Shown here one piece after another: positions 39,462-52,500 of a stretch of 64,000 nt of DNA. Position numbers and translations under genes: made by a program. Source of the DNA: Orthonyx spaldingii (taxonomy: Eukaryota; Chordata; Aves; Passeriformes; Orthonychidae); NCBI GenBank assembly GCA_013397795.1, contig VZTJ01003242.1, forward strand, positions 1,133,491 through 1,197,490, written 5' to 3'. The notes beneath the pieces are model-generated. The model was not told the origin of the DNA. It ran no database searches and saw nothing but the letters and a program-made list of their open reading frames with translations. Positions within the stretch are counted from its first letter, which is position 1. Each line of letters begins with the position of its first letter.

Positions 39462-39986
39462 TGTCCTAGGCTGCAATGTAAGATATATTCTGTTACCATC
39501 TCCACAAGCTGTTAAAACAGGTGGGGCGCTGTTTGATATCCCCTGTCATGACTCACCCCTGATAACTCCCTCCGGGTGTTACCTCTGTTAATGGGCGGTC
39601 AAGAACCCACCTCATGACTCATGGAGTTACCTCCTGGAATTACCTCATCCCATTGTGAGATGCTCCGCCCAGGGGGGAGGAGCCAAGAATTCCCAACTGA
39701 ATAAAACCTGGACTTTGGAACTGCACAAGTCAGCCCTGCCTACAGGATTCCCAGAAGACAAAAGTTACCACTGGACCTGCAGGTGGAGACCAGACCCTTC
39801 TACAGGATCACCGCTTCAACTGAACCACTTCACTTGGACTACTACCACCATCCTGACTAACAGGGTGTTAGGTTGTACCCCAACTCTGTCAGTTTTCTTC
39901 TTGTATTATTGCATTTACTTTAATTTTCCTATTAAATTATAATTCTGACTTGCAGTCTCCCACTGGTTTGTTTTCAAACTAGAACA
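39462..39986 (+). mobile_element. Young solo LTR of an avian endogenous retrovirus
   Basis: The 525-bp element starts 'tgtcctag' and ends 'ctagaaca'. These termini are an imperfect inverted repeat (7 of 8), with the canonical TG...CA. A perfect 5-bp duplication (ttact) flanks it. U3 carries two identical AP-1 type sites TGACTCA (39549-39555 and 39615-39621), a GC box GGGCGG (39593-39598) and an inverted one, CCGCCC (39665-39670). A TATA-like AATAAAA lies at 39700-39706, and an ATTAAA polyadenylation signal at 39931-39936. Several CpGs survive, unlike the flanks, suggesting recent insertion. I recognise the sequence as a passerine LTR, but the class (ERVL or ERVK) is uncertain. The 95-codon frame at 39655-39942 lies inside it and is not a gene. 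Confidence 0.9.
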
Positions 39987-39991
39987 TTACT
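39987..39991. repeat. Right 5-bp target-site duplication (ttact)
   Basis: Matches 39457-39461 exactly and directly follows the terminal CA. Confidence 0.88.
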
Positions 39992-41070
39992 AAACCATCA
40001 CACCTGAATTTTTGAGCCATAGTTGCCTGTACACCTTAAGTTGCCTTCAGCCAGCAGTGATGTTACAGCAGGTTATTCTGCTTTGCTCCCCCCCTGGACT
40101 GGCATCAGATCTTGCTGGTGGGTGAGGCCATAAGTGTTGATGCAGCTGGAAGGGAATAAGATTGGGAAACCAAGCAAGTTAAAACTAGTTGGGAGGGTTT
40201 TTTTGCCCTTTTTTTTTCCTCACCTCTGGGTTAGTTTTAACAAGGATCTGTTTTCCACTCCATAGCACTGTGTGTCTCCACTAGCAGTGAAGCTCTCTCC
40301 TCAGAGAGGGAAGGGCTGATAGTGGCTGACTGAGTTGGGGAAAGAAGGTGTGTTTCCTTTGACGGCAGTGTTGGAAGTGTGTCCGACATTGTGTGTGTCA
40401 CTGTGTGGCATTTGCTCTTCCCCTGGGAGCTAAGGTGACTGCAGGTGGCACAGTCACGGTGGTGACCTAGTTATCCAGGATCTTGGCCCAGATACAAGCT
40501 CAGTTTTCTGTCCCTAGGGAGTCTGGTTTTAATATCAGACGGTTAAAAATGGAAATGGGGTTGCTCATCTCAATGTAACCCTTCCAATAGGTCATGGGAC
40601 AGAGTTTGGCCCAGAAAGCATTTTCTCCTCAGGTGCTATCTACACAATTACACATAGATGGTCACAAACCACCTTCTCCTGTGCTCTGCATTAATCAGAT
40701 GTGAGCCAGCAAATGCTAGTTGCATGGTTGTGCTCAAACCAGAGTTACACTGAGGAGAGCTTTGGAGTAAGTGCTAACACAGCCAAATGGTGCACACTCC
40801 ATCACGGGGAGCACAGGCAGAGCTGGGTCATAAATAATGACATCTGTTTGGCCTGCACATGCTCAGAGGAGTAAGGCAGGTTATGAATCAACTGGTTTGA
40901 TAGACACCAGCACCAGCAAACCCCTCCAGTACCTGCTGACTACATGCTGGACTCTACGCTGTCAAATGCCACGGGAATTGAGATTGAGTTATTGCATTTG
41001 CGAACATTAATCTTGAGTTCAGACAAGTTGTGTAAGATCATAACTGAGGGCTCAGAAACTTCTAGCTTAC
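39992..41070. other. Unique non-coding DNA
   Basis: Somewhat GC-richer than average near 40280-40460, without a gene or recognised repeat. Confidence 0.5.
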
Positions 41071-41106
41071 TCTTTGTCTTTCTCAGCTATAAAATGGCTG
41101 AATGAC
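41071..41106 (+). mobile_element. MIR-like SINE relic
   Basis: 'tttctcagctataaaatggc' resembles the MIR segment that ends in 'tgtaaaatggg'. Short and diverged. Confidence 0.35.
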
Positions 41107-44100
41107 TTCTTGGAATTAAAAACAAAACAAACGAAAAGCACTGCTGTGCTAAAATCTGTGTTCCAGATTATAGTACAGAGCATATTTTTATGGCAGAGTT
41201 TAAACTAGAAATGTGGGTAGAATCTTAATTAACAGATTGCTGTAGGACTCACAATATCTGTTGCCAATAACCATCATACTGTTTACGGTTAAATATCACC
41301 TTATAAGGCTGAATTTAGAAATATCCCTGACATTTAATGTTTCTTTTTTCACAAGTGCAACAAAACCTGTAACACATAAGCTACATTGAACCTTATTAAC
41401 ATGTTTACCATGATATTCTGATTCAGTTTCTCTCATTCTTCAGTTAAAGTCTGTAGGGAGAAAGGAGATGAACCCAGGGTACTTTACATACACACATTGC
41501 TATAAACAAGGAATCAGACAGCACACTGCAACCCAAGTTCTTCAAAAAATATTGTTCCTACATGTGAAATCAGAGTCACATGTGTGGATATGAAATTGCT
41601 CAAAGATGGGGTTCTGATACTAAAAAAAATAAAAATGGGGAGAATTCAAAAGCATGACCCCACTGAGTTTTATTCTACTGCATTGCCACATGTTTAAGAG
41701 GATGTAGTTGGGTGAACAGATCACAGTCTGTAATGGGAATATATTGGTTAATGAAAGCTCATAGCACATGGGGCCAACCTCATCACAGGCCTAATTGGAC
41801 ACAACAGCACCGATCTCAGTGGTGTTGTACCCACATATGCTGGCAGCAAATCTGGCCCCATGCCTGTAAGCAATGAGCAGAAATGTTAGAGCAAATATGG
41901 AAAAGAACAACTCCACTAATGATTTTGAACTGAGATCACTGGTGACACAGTTCAATTACAGCATTAGTTCCTGGTGTCAGAGAGGGGTTAAAATGGAATG
42001 TAATGACTCTTTAGCAGATAGATTTGGAGCAATTAGAAGTCTGAAAATGTCTCTCTGTGTAACTAAAAATATAATTGCTTTTGAATAGCTAGGCTATAGA
42101 ATCTTTTTTCCTCTTTTTCCTTCTCTATTTTTTTCTGCATTGAAAACTGTGATTTTTACTCCTATTACTCATCCACATGGACTTAATTGACTGAGGTTCT
42201 AAACCCCAACCCTCTAGTGAGTACTGATGAGGTTTTAAATTACTCTGAATTGAAGCACTTTAAAATACAGGCAAGGAAGTGTGCTAAGGCAATACAACAT
42301 ATGGAGTGAAATGGTGGGTTTAGATTATCTTGGTTTCACATCCCTGCATGGAACTTCACTAAGGCCACCTTGGAAAAGGCAGCATTGCCCACTGTTAATC
42401 ACTGGGTATTGTTCCTGTGCTCCTCTCTGCAGCAGTTTCCAAACAGTCACCAGAAGTGTGTGTTTGTTATCCCTGGTTGCAGCATAATGATGAGTGAGGC
42501 TGAAATATTTTCTCTGGATGATGATCCTGCTGTCCCTTTTATGTTTTAGCTGACAGCATGCAGGTAAGAAAGGAATGGGCAGGAGTGGGAGAGGACCAGT
42601 TTCATGTCTGACACTGCCCCACCCAGTTTCTTCCCTTTTTCCTGGCTGCCTTCTGCATCAAGGTCCAGACCAACACAGCATACTCCACAGCAACCCTTTG
42701 GGTAACTTTCTGTTTTCTTGACTCTATTTCTGGACCTTCTGGGAGTGAGTGAGTTTCTGGGATCTTTTGATCGCAAAAGGTCCAGGTTTAGATGATCATA
42801 GCCTCTGCAGCAGGAGTTTCTGAATGTTGAGTTGAGACATTTGCACTGTATTGAAATGAACAGGAGTGCTAATAGGATACAAAGCAGTCACACCGTGTAG
42901 GTGGGCTGTACTGAACATGTATTTCAGACAGCTTTTCAGCCCAGCACCACTCTCTGCAGTGCTACCCTGCCTCTAAGTGAGGGAAAGCTCTTCTAAGTTC
43001 CATATTAAGATACTCTGAGCAGCAGTGTTTCCATATGACAAAGAGTTGTAGAGCCAGGTCTTACACTTCCCTCTTCCCACACCTCAGATGTGTCAGACCA
43101 GGAGAAATGAAAAGCCAGAGAGAAATGTCTTTCAGCTGTCAGTATGTGATCATAACCTATGGATGCAAAATAGATCCATAACTACTGTTATGAGGATGGG
43201 AGTCAGGCAAAGAAACAAGGAGCTCTGTAAATGGCATTCGTGCACTTTGAATAAGCTAAGGGGGGCTGCTCCTGCAGGAGCTGGTGAGATGCTGCTGCTC
43301 TTCCACACCCTCCAAAGAATCTGAAAGCAAAGCCACTGGGGATGAAACTCGTTAGAGGGCAGCAAGAGAGGAGAACAGAAACTGTTGTATTGCAAAGCCA
43401 TCCGCTTTTCTTTGAGGTTTGTAGCTCATTTACATTATGGTGAGCAAACTTTGCTGATGGACGTGATGACAGAGGACTGCCGATAGCTCTCCAATAAACA
43501 GCTACCTCGCAGGTGTCAGATGCATGAGACAGAATCCATATCAGATCGGCTGGGCCATCTCTGCCTGAAACATCATAGTGCTGCCAAGCAGCAAAAGATG
43601 ACAATTTCAGTATCCCCATGGTTTTGTTTTGGACATAAGGGATTGCAGAGACCAAGAAACCTTTTGAACTTAAACACTGAGACTAGCATTTTTTCAGAAC
43701 ATTGACCCAAAATGAAAGCATATGCTCAAGGTTGACATGAAGAGCTCAAGCAAATATGCATATATTTCTATCTTTTTTATGGCACTACCAGATGTTCTGC
43801 CTCATCTTCTACACTGCTAATGTGGGTAATGAGGCTGCCTGAAAACATCAGGTCACTTGACCTTGAGTGGAATTTTCCTCATTCCTTTGAATAGCAAGGT
43901 TGCATTTGTTAGCTAAGGAGGCAATAAATGTTTATGCCCAATTTAAGCAATTGCAGACAGCACCTATTATGTTTGGAGTAGTGGTTTTTAACTGCAAAGT
44001 TGAACTGAAAAAAAGAAAGTGTAACTGCTGTTTTATTAAGACATAAATCTATGGAGGTTTAATTGGAAGGAGACAGGTAAAGGAGAACAGCACTCTGCCT

Positions 44101-44522
44101 TCTTCCAGAATTTCTCCCACATAACATTCCCAGCAGAGCAGTAAGTGCCAGCATATTCCACCAAGGAAACAAAAGGAAGAAAGATTTTATTACAAGCACA
44201 GTCTTCAGTGGATGTTCAGTGATCTACAAGTAAGATATTATTACTGACGCTTGCCACTTCTGACACTTGATTAATTGTTCTGAGGGTGTCAGATATATCT
44301 TAACAGAGTCCAGTCTGTTTGTTTAAGAAGTGGTCAGTGTTGGATGCTTCTTAGTGATTCCCAATAACTCAATTTTTTTTCTCCTAACCACATTTTTAAT
44401 TTCCACCTATGCGACACTTATATCAATTTTTAAGTGATATTATAGCACTTCAGAGTTCCAGGCGACAACACAGTCAATTGCAGAAAAAGTCTAATAACTA
44501 GAAATTCCTGGCTTCAAACTGT
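41107..44522. other. Unique non-coding DNA
   Basis: No repeat recognised. The 150-codon minus-strand frame at 43203-43655 is the longest outside repeats but shows no domain, membrane segment or splice context. A CTCF-like 'gttagagggcagc' lies at 43351. Confidence 0.5.
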
Positions 44523-44600
44523 GATTAGCCATTAACCTATTGTGTGACCTCAGACATGTCCCTTAATTCTCTTGTCCCTCAGCTTAGCTATCTAATATTT
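44523..44600 (+). mobile_element. MIR-like SINE relic, best of the four
   Basis: 'attgtgtgacctcagacatg', then 'tcccttaattctcttgtcc' and 'ctcagcttagctatct', follow the MIR order 'tgtgacc..ggcaagtc', 'cttaacctctctg', 'cctcagtttcctcatct' over about 75 bp. Confidence 0.6.
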
Positions 44601-46130
44601 TTTTCACAGAATTACAACACCTAGCCAAAAGATTAAGAACCTCCTGTGAATCAACTGTTATGAGAAAATGGAATTAGAAAACAATGACAAAAGGAGCATA
44701 AAAAGGAAGTAAAGAAGGTAATGAGTGCTAAGATAGTTACCAAAATGGAAATAAAATGTTCATCTCCGTTCATGTAGGTGCCTTGTTGTACTATACAAAT
44801 CTTTTTCTAAGCAATCTCATCAGCGTCTGGTTCTTAGGGGTTTCTTTTACTTCTTCTAGGTTTGTTAACTAGTAAATCTGGCATCCAGGTTCCGTTTAGA
44901 ATTAATCTTACGGCTAAAGCAGATGAGAACAAGTAACTTCCCATGTCTGGAAAAATCGGGTAGCTCACTAACAGCTTCATTAGCAACTTCAGTGAATCCC
45001 CTCCCTCATCCTCATGTAAAGTTAATCTACGAAGGAATTAAAAATGTGGGTGACATTGTTTTGCAATGCTCAGTTGTGAAATCCTTTTACACCATTCCAG
45101 ACATAAAAAGAGATTTCTGACACAAGGAATTTCAAACACAGCCTGACGTAAGTATGGTCTGAGCTATAGGTGCTCACAAATTCAGTTGCTCTGCTCATTT
45201 TGGATAAAAAGTAGAGCATAGAGTGATCCAAGGACATCACAAAAGGCCAGAAAAAATGTCATTTCAAGCACGGATGTGCTCTAATACCACACTCCAGAAG
45301 AGTAGTCACTTCAGTTTCACCACATCCATAGCTAAACACATAATCTTGGTAAAGTAGGGATTATGCCATGTTAACCATAGTGCTTGGAGCATTATTTCTT
45401 TAGACATCTTTTTTACAGAGTCCCTTTTGCATTATGTGGTCTCAATCCTGTCTGTTCAGGATTCCCAGTTCAGGATTCCTTTCCTTCCCTGCGCTTTACT
45501 GTCATGGTAGACCAGTAGCCACAGACATGCCTTTGTACACACTTTGATGCCTGTTGCCAAATGCAAACTTACCTCCAATGGAAATGGAAGCACAAGCTCA
45601 CAACTAAAATATTTTGTATCTGGATTGGTTGCATCTTCTCCCTTTGTTACTATTCTTCTCTCATTTCCTATGGCTGAGAAGGGGTGCGCTTGCTGGTTAC
45701 ACACACATTCCTATGTGCTACAAGCCATATGATGAGCTGGTGTTTCATCCTTCCACCCTTCCACCTATTAGTCCCTGGCACTGACACTCTTCCACCATCA
45801 CTGCTTGAGTCTTGCTAGTGCCTTTCAGCACTCCTTGCTGAAGCTCTGCTGAATCACTGTGCTGCATTTTCTTCTGTTCCTCCTTGGCAGAAAGGAATTC
45901 CTAAATGTATCTTTTCTTTCCGTAATGTATATTATCTTTTTCCAGAACCTGAAGAGAGCTTGCCTGTGACAGTCTAAGGCCACAGGCAAAGCAAAATTTG
46001 TTGGTGCTAGCATTTAACAACTCCACTGGTATATTCTAACAAGTTCTTGGGCATAGAAGTTCCTTTCCAGGGCAGCTAATCTATGATGCTTTTCATTGGT
46101 AGGCCTCAAAGATCTTGACAAATGAAAGCG
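44601..46130. other. Unique non-coding DNA
   Basis: No gene. A small direct duplication of 'ttcaggattcc' lies at about 45457-45480. Confidence 0.5.
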
Positions 46131-46166
46131 TTGTCATTTTGCAGATGGGCAAAAGAGGTGCGGAGG
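46131..46166 (-). mobile_element. MIR-like SINE relic, inverted
   Basis: 'cattttgcagatgggcaaaa' then 'gaggtgcggag' match the reverse complement of the MIR segment 'ctctgtgcctc..tttcc.catctgtaaaatg'. Confidence 0.45.
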
Positions 46167-48462
46167 AGGAGCCTAGCACAAGAAGGGCACATTCTCACGG
46201 CTTTTAGGAAGCACTGAAATGTAAATAATGAAGAGAAAGGCAGAAGGCTGCATACCTAACCCCTTCACCTCGGCATTATGCACTAGGCTCTCCCCTGCCT
46301 GACACTGCCAACATAGCACTATCTTCCATGAACCAGTTGGTAATTTGAGATAGAGTGTTTTAATTATTAATAAAAGGTGCTTAGAGACATCATGCCCTAT
46401 TAGAGACACCTCTTACAGTGAAACTCTGCAGATGGAGCAGAATATAGTCTTAAACGGTACGATTAATATTTATGCAGCTTGATAAGCTAGTTTAGATCCT
46501 GATCCTCAAAGGGTTTCTGAGAAGATGTGTCTCTGCTTGCTTCCCTACCCTCCCTCCTCTTCCTCTTCCTGCTCCCATCCTGGTAATAATTGTGTGGCTG
46601 CTGACATAGCTCTCAGACTTCAAGGTCAAGTTTTGAAGGTAAAAGGGGCCTGAATCCTATTGAGCCTTAAACTGGAGCTCCTGACCACTTCTACCTCCCC
46701 CTTTTCTGCATCTCTTTGCGAGGAAGAAGAGGAGGATCTGCTGGTGCCTATTTAAGTGCAAAACAGGAAGTATGAAAGCACAAAGCTCAATCTTGGGTTA
46801 GGATAGCAGTTTTAAGTTTTGGCAGGGTTTTAGGTGATGCAGAGGGAGAACAATAAGAAACTCAGGGTAGGGAAGCTCCTGAAAAAGATTAAGTGATCCT
46901 GTGAAATAGTTCTGCAAGATATAATAGACCATGGAGCATAATTTCTACATGCTCTAAAATTTAAAGGCACAGGAACCTAACATGTTTATCATGATTTTGT
47001 AAAAGGATGGTTCCCCTATTTTTTCCACTTGTGTTGAGTTCCCTTATTTTACCTGTCAGTGACAGTATGAGCCTAAGGCCTATCAATACATCACAGTGGG
47101 ACAATTCACTCATAGCACACTTTAAATGAAATATCCACGAATTGGATTACTACCCCAAAGCACTCCATAATTCATGCTTTCACTTCATAATAACAAGTGT
47201 GCTTGCATAGGAAAAGTGACTCTGAATTTAGCATAAAGACTTGTTTTTCCAATTTTATGTGAGGAGAGCAGACAAGAAAGCAGTGGTTTGCCTATTAAGC
47301 GACAATAACCTCAAACCTCTCCATCCATGAGTGAATGCAAGGCTGTGAGCATTAGAGGGCAGCACAGTAACACTTTCCCACCTTCAAGGAAAAGGATTTT
47401 AGGATGCCATCACTTCCAAGTGGTCCAGTTCAAACAGTTCTGTCAGACTTCCCTAAGTTTCATGTATTTCCCATTAAGAGATCTCTCTTCTTAAAGAGCT
47501 GCAGAACAGAGAATGTGTCAGTCATAGGAACAGGTGAAAGAACTATACTTTTCACATATTGGCTGCTGATAAAGTTCCTGACCTTACAATCTCTCTATTG
47601 GCAAAGAGTTATTTGTCCAGTTGTGCCTTGCTTTCTTAGCTCACACTTTATATAGCTTTTAATGCTATTTTCTGGGAGAGGGCAGAATCAATCCAGTGCA
47701 ATGACCAACAGACCAGCTGGGTTGTAACTGAAGAATATTGTATCTTCCAGACACCCAAAAGAAGTCTGTCTTTGGAAAGGGCAAGTTTAAACATGAAAAG
47801 AACTAATGATCTGCAATAATGACAAATCAACCTCTTTGTTATCTAATTTACTAGTGCCAGGCACCTTCACAATTTCTATGCTATGAGTAGAAGACTGGAT
47901 CTTGGTAAATAATCCATAATTATACTATCCTCAAATGAAGATTGATTCAGGAAGGCCATTTTTATCCTGCAGGATCTGAAATGTTCTTTTTTTTTTTTTT
48001 TTAACGAGACTCTGTCACTTCAGTTGTGACAAGTCCATGCAAGATAAGTCCATATAGTATTGGATATACACACAAATGTTACAAAACTCCTTCCTTGTCC
48101 AGACAAGCCAGAAGACTGATCCAATTATAACAGGATGAGACAGCCTCAGCTCTCAAGTAGGTGTCATGACAAGTCCAGCTGGAGATCTCGGCTGGCAAGT
48201 GACCTCCAGACTGTCATTCTGCAGGCCAGTGGGCTGGAAACAAGGTCAAGGAGGAGCTAATTGGCTTAATTCCCAAGTAACCAGAGTTCCAATCCTCACC
48301 TCATGCCCACCCCATCCTCCTCATAGCACAGCAGCTGGCTCATAGAGGACCAGCACTGATCAGAGGGAAATGCTGAGCATCTCACAACTTGCTGTACCAG
48401 GCTGTGAGTGTCCTGAGGTGATAGAGCTGGCGGAGGTTTAGGAGGCATGAGTGACACAAAAA
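46167..48462. other. Unique non-coding DNA
   Basis: Contains a CTCF-like match at 47349-47362 ('gcattagagggcag', 12 of 14 positions) and a 16-base T run at 47987-48002. No gene or larger repeat recognised. Confidence 0.5.
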
Positions 48463-48498
48463 AACCAAAAGGAAGCCCAGAACCAAAAGGAAGCAAGA
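48463..48498. repeat. Two-copy tandem duplication
   Basis: The phrase 'aaccaaaaggaagc' occurs twice in succession with about 20-bp spacing. Simple local duplication. Confidence 0.8.
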
Positions 48499-49330
48499 AA
48501 ACTCTTTCACAACTAATGAGAGTGGTGTAGTGTCCTAACTCCATCTTTCAGACAGGTGAGAAGCTTTTTCTCCACAGTAAGAAAAAGAAAGCCTGTGAAC
48601 AGATGCCTGAGATCTGCAACACACTTGCAAAAGATGAGGAAAAAAAGAAGGAGAGAAAAAAGTCTGCTTGCATACTTTGAACAAACCAGCTGAGTGAAGG
48701 CTTGTATCATTGAATTAGCTTTTAAATCAACCAGACCTTCCATAGTCAAGGCCAATGCTTTCATTCTTGTACTCAGTTTGACATCCTTTACCCACTCATT
48801 CAAACACTACCCGCTATCACTGAACTGTGCTGCAGGGTGCTTGACAAAACATTGAAAAAATGAAAACATACATAAATGAAACTTGGCATGATATGTCTTT
48901 CTGCCTATGTAGATCAACAGCTTTGCCTTTATTGTGAATTTCTTCAAAACAACTTTCCTTTTCAGAAGAGAGCAATTTAGTATTGTCCAGGGAAAGCTCC
49001 CTTATTTCATGCATTTAATTGTACCACAGATGACTGGAATCTGAGTGAGGAAACAGACACTTATGTGAATAAACTGATTATGAACAGTCTTCTAAAACTT
49101 GATTTGAAGAAAAAAAGATACAATGGCTGATTCTTGATTGCCTCTTGGAGCCAGCTCTGGCTCCTGTTTGCCTCATGTGTGACCTCTTTGTTTATGTGAA
49201 GGCCAGGTTATCTGGAGGGAAAGTGTGTGTCAAGCTGGTTATCACTTTACATGGACATGGGATTTAATTAAACACACGTATGGATCATGCATATGTTTGT
49301 ATTTATATATATATTATATACATTACATAC
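48499..49330. other. Unique non-coding DNA with weak coding-like minus frames
   Basis: Minus-strand frames at 49014-48817 ('LDNTKLLSSEKESCFEEI') and 48803-48660 ('NEWVKDVKLSTRMKALAL') look protein-like. They sit in different frames with stops between them and no clean splice sites. A short TA-rich run lies at 49302-49321. Confidence 0.35.
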
Positions 49331-49440
49331 TGAGCAACTTGATCTAGTGGAAGGTGTTCCTGCTCATGGCAGGGAAGTTGGATCTAGACGATCATTAAGG
49401 TCTCTTTCAACCCAAATCATTCTATGATTCCATGATGATT
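49331..49440 (+). mobile_element. CR1 LINE, very short 3' end
   Basis: 'gagcaacttgatctagtgga', then 'ctgctcatggcaggg' and 'tttcaacccaaatcattcta', are the last 110 bp of a CR1 copy. The tail is 'attctatgattccatgatg', which grades into the octamer satellite. Confidence 0.92.
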
Positions 49441-49594
49441 AGATATATAGATATATAGATATATAGATATATAGATATATAGATANAGGTCTCTTTCAAC
49501 CCAAATCATTCTATGATTCCATGATGATTAGATATATAGATATATAGATATATAGATATATAGATATATAGATATATAGATATATAGATATATA
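49441..49594 (+). repeat. Octamer satellite (agatatat)n with a false duplication around one N
   Basis: Two arrays of the 8-bp unit lie at about 49441-49485 and 49530-49594. Between them a lone N (49486) is followed by an exact repeat of the CR1 tail: sequence from 49487 repeats that from 49398, an offset of 89 bp. This pattern fits two overlapping contig ends abutted without merging. Confidence 0.9.
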
Positions 49595-52500
49595 CATGAC
49601 TGAATTTCCCTTATACATGTGACCCTCTCATACCTACAGATCGGTGGTTCACAGAGAATACCAGCACTATCCATTGTTTGGGGCTTTCTACAACAGGATT
49701 TACTCTTTTGTGGTAAAGCCTTTGGAAATACTAGTAGAAAACTAACTAAAACTAACTAAAACCCAAGCATGAATGCCAGTTACTGTGAGATAAATGAAAA
49801 CAAATTAAAAAGTGGCAGCTGGGGCCAAAGGAAGAAATTGCTGTCATGATGGGCTGTAACAAGCTCCTTCACTCTTGGTCAAAAATACAGTGGGACTGTA
49901 CCTTATCTGATATTTTCACTCCACCTTCCCTGTTTCACTCATTGCACAATTTGTTTTGGTTCTTCATGGAGTCCTTCAGTTTTCCACATGATTTTCAAGA
50001 GCAAGCCCTAAAAAATTTAGGCAATGAAGGAGCTAAGGTCCCCAGGGGGTTTAAATAAACCACTCTCCATTGTCTACCATGTGATGAGAGCAATTAACTC
50101 ATGTGACAACATAAGGTTTGAAGCCATTAAATGTCCAGTCTTAGCCTGTAAGGATTATCATCAAAAGCCTTGAAGATCATCTAAACATTTATTAAGCCCA
50201 AACCATGGCTGTTAGTCAATATTTCTAAAATTGGCCTGTGTCACAGATAACTTCAGATAACTGTCAGATAACTTCAACTCAACCCATCAAGTGCACAAAA
50301 ATCAAATCAGGAGCTTCAACTACAATCTGGCAGGACTATGGATCCTCTCCCAACTTTTCCTGCAAAGCTGGTTTGCTGAACATTGCCCATTTCCAGCACA
50401 TAGGAGTGGGAATTTCAGCAGTTTCCTTTTCATTTTGGTCACAAAAAAACCTTAAATGTACCAAATAGTAGAGCATTGCAAAGAAGCAAGTGCCAGTAAC
50501 TGGATATTAAAAGTCTACTGCTTCTTCTTGGAAAGTGAAGACCCAGCTGCCTGTGCCACCCAACCAGGTGGGCTTGGCTGAGCATGTGCAAGGTGATCAT
50601 TCATGTGGATCCTTTCTGAGGCACTGGAAGAGGTGCCAGAATATGTCAGACATATCTTTTATACAGGACCAAATACTAGATGACAACAACCCAAGACCAC
50701 AAAAGGACTTTTGTTCCTAAAAAGAAAAAAACAGAAAAAAATCCTGCCTAAAGTCTGTCTTATGCTGCATCTGAGAAATTGTGGTCAATTTTGTTTTCTT
50801 GTGCAAAATTCTCCACTGCTGCATCCAAATTTAGCATCATAGCCTTAGGAGACAGTTCCCTGATTGTCCAGATAAATAATTTTTATTGCAGCTGTTTGCT
50901 GGAGTGTTTCTGTGGTTGGAAGGCACTCTGGGCTTGTGGTTGGAAGGCTTCCTGACCTGGAATTTAAGAACTCAAATGCATCTTCCATGATGAAACTGCC
51001 AGACTTTCTGCTGTACTAACCACTTCACTTTAGCAGCTGTCTCCCACCTAAACCTCATCACATGCCAAAAAATGTGGAAGTTTTATGGCCAGCTTCCCTG
51101 ATGTACCTGCTTTTCACATTTCACACCAGAAGTGCTGTGTTGTGTGTAAAACACAGGGACTCTGGCAAACCTTTCTAAAAAGCATTGAAGATTTGAATCC
51201 TGCTTCCATTTAACAGAATTGCATAGCTGTGTTAACATTCACCCAGGAGATCAGATGTCTGGGTGAATGACATTTTTGAAGAGTTAGCAATTTCAAATGC
51301 TTGCCTCCTACAAGACTACCTGAACAAACAGACTGTTTTAGGGGTAGTATTCTGCCAGTCTTGTTGAAGAACGAAATAAGATTTCTTGGAAAATGTGACT
51401 CTTACACAGAGAACAAGGCACAAGACTGGGAAAGAAGGTTCCTGCATCCTGATGATAAGAACACAGTAGATATGCTTTAGGCAATGATTTAATAATACAG
51501 AGAGTACTGACACTCTGTTTTTCTTCTCAGCCTGGACATAAATAATTGTAACACAGTCATTTTATTGGCAATTCCTTAATTTCTAAATTTAACCTGACTT
51601 GGGGAGGGTTTGCACTTTTGGAGGAGGCAACAGAAGACACTCTCTCTTGGTGTGTCATTGTGGTCTTCATGACTTGCTTGATGATGAGCTTATAGAGCAG
51701 TACTCAGGCTTTGCCCTTGGAGTTGCTTGGAAGAATATATGGATGCATGATTTGATGTGGCATCTTCCTCTGGAGACCTCAAGAGCTTTATATGTCCATC
51801 TTGCCATCTGCATGGAGCACCCTACAAGCCTGGGACGAACTTTTGGACGAGTTTTCCTCTTATGTGAGATGTAGCTGAAGTAGATGCTATTGTTTGTGTA
51901 GCTTTTCAAACATATAATATTTGTCCTTTTTTAGGTTGTAATATACTTTTTCTCCACCTTGAGTAGTCATCCAGTTGTGGAAGTGTTAAAAACAGGTGTA
52001 GTTGCCCCACTGAAGCTACTGAGTAGAAAATCATGCCTCCACTGTTTTATTGGTAAAATCACTCGCAGTTTTAATGCATTATGCATTCCATGGATTGTCT
52101 AAGACACGTGGATTTTGTGTTTTGGTGATGAAATTCTTGTATACTGAGGACCCACAAACCTTTTCTACTCCACTGGAAGTACATGTTGTGCATAAAGCAT
52201 TTAGTCTCTGCAGACTGCGGGAAAAGCCTGACACTTTTTCTTCTCTTAAGCTGAACACATGTATGTCATTCATAGTTATGGAAGCACAAACAACTGGTAA
52301 AGACATACCACAATGAACTCTGCTGCAGAACCACAGTGAAGCTTCCCCCTGGAGTATTGGATTTATTTTTTCCTTGAGAACATGTCTGAAAATATCTCCA
52401 GCATAGTATAATCTATCTCGTTAGGAAGGCAAAGAGATCTCATCGGAAGTATATTTTATGATCTCCAAGTATAAAAGCTCCCTCAGATAGGGACAATATG

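Noticed and set aside
43203..43655. 150-codon minus-strand frame
   Set aside because: No domain, splice context or conservation evidence; within chance length for 64 kb, and another frame overlaps it on the plus strand.
47987..48030. T run followed by 'gagactctgtcac', reminiscent of a primate Alu or a processed pseudogene tail
   Set aside because: The rest is bird-like and has no Alu body; no polyadenylation signal or coding sequence precedes the run on the minus strand.
48660..49014. Coding-like minus frames sharing a KDV motif and a short DNA match with the 17.9-kb tract
   Set aside because: The shared stretch is about 18 bp with two mismatches, which is expected by chance between regions of this window.
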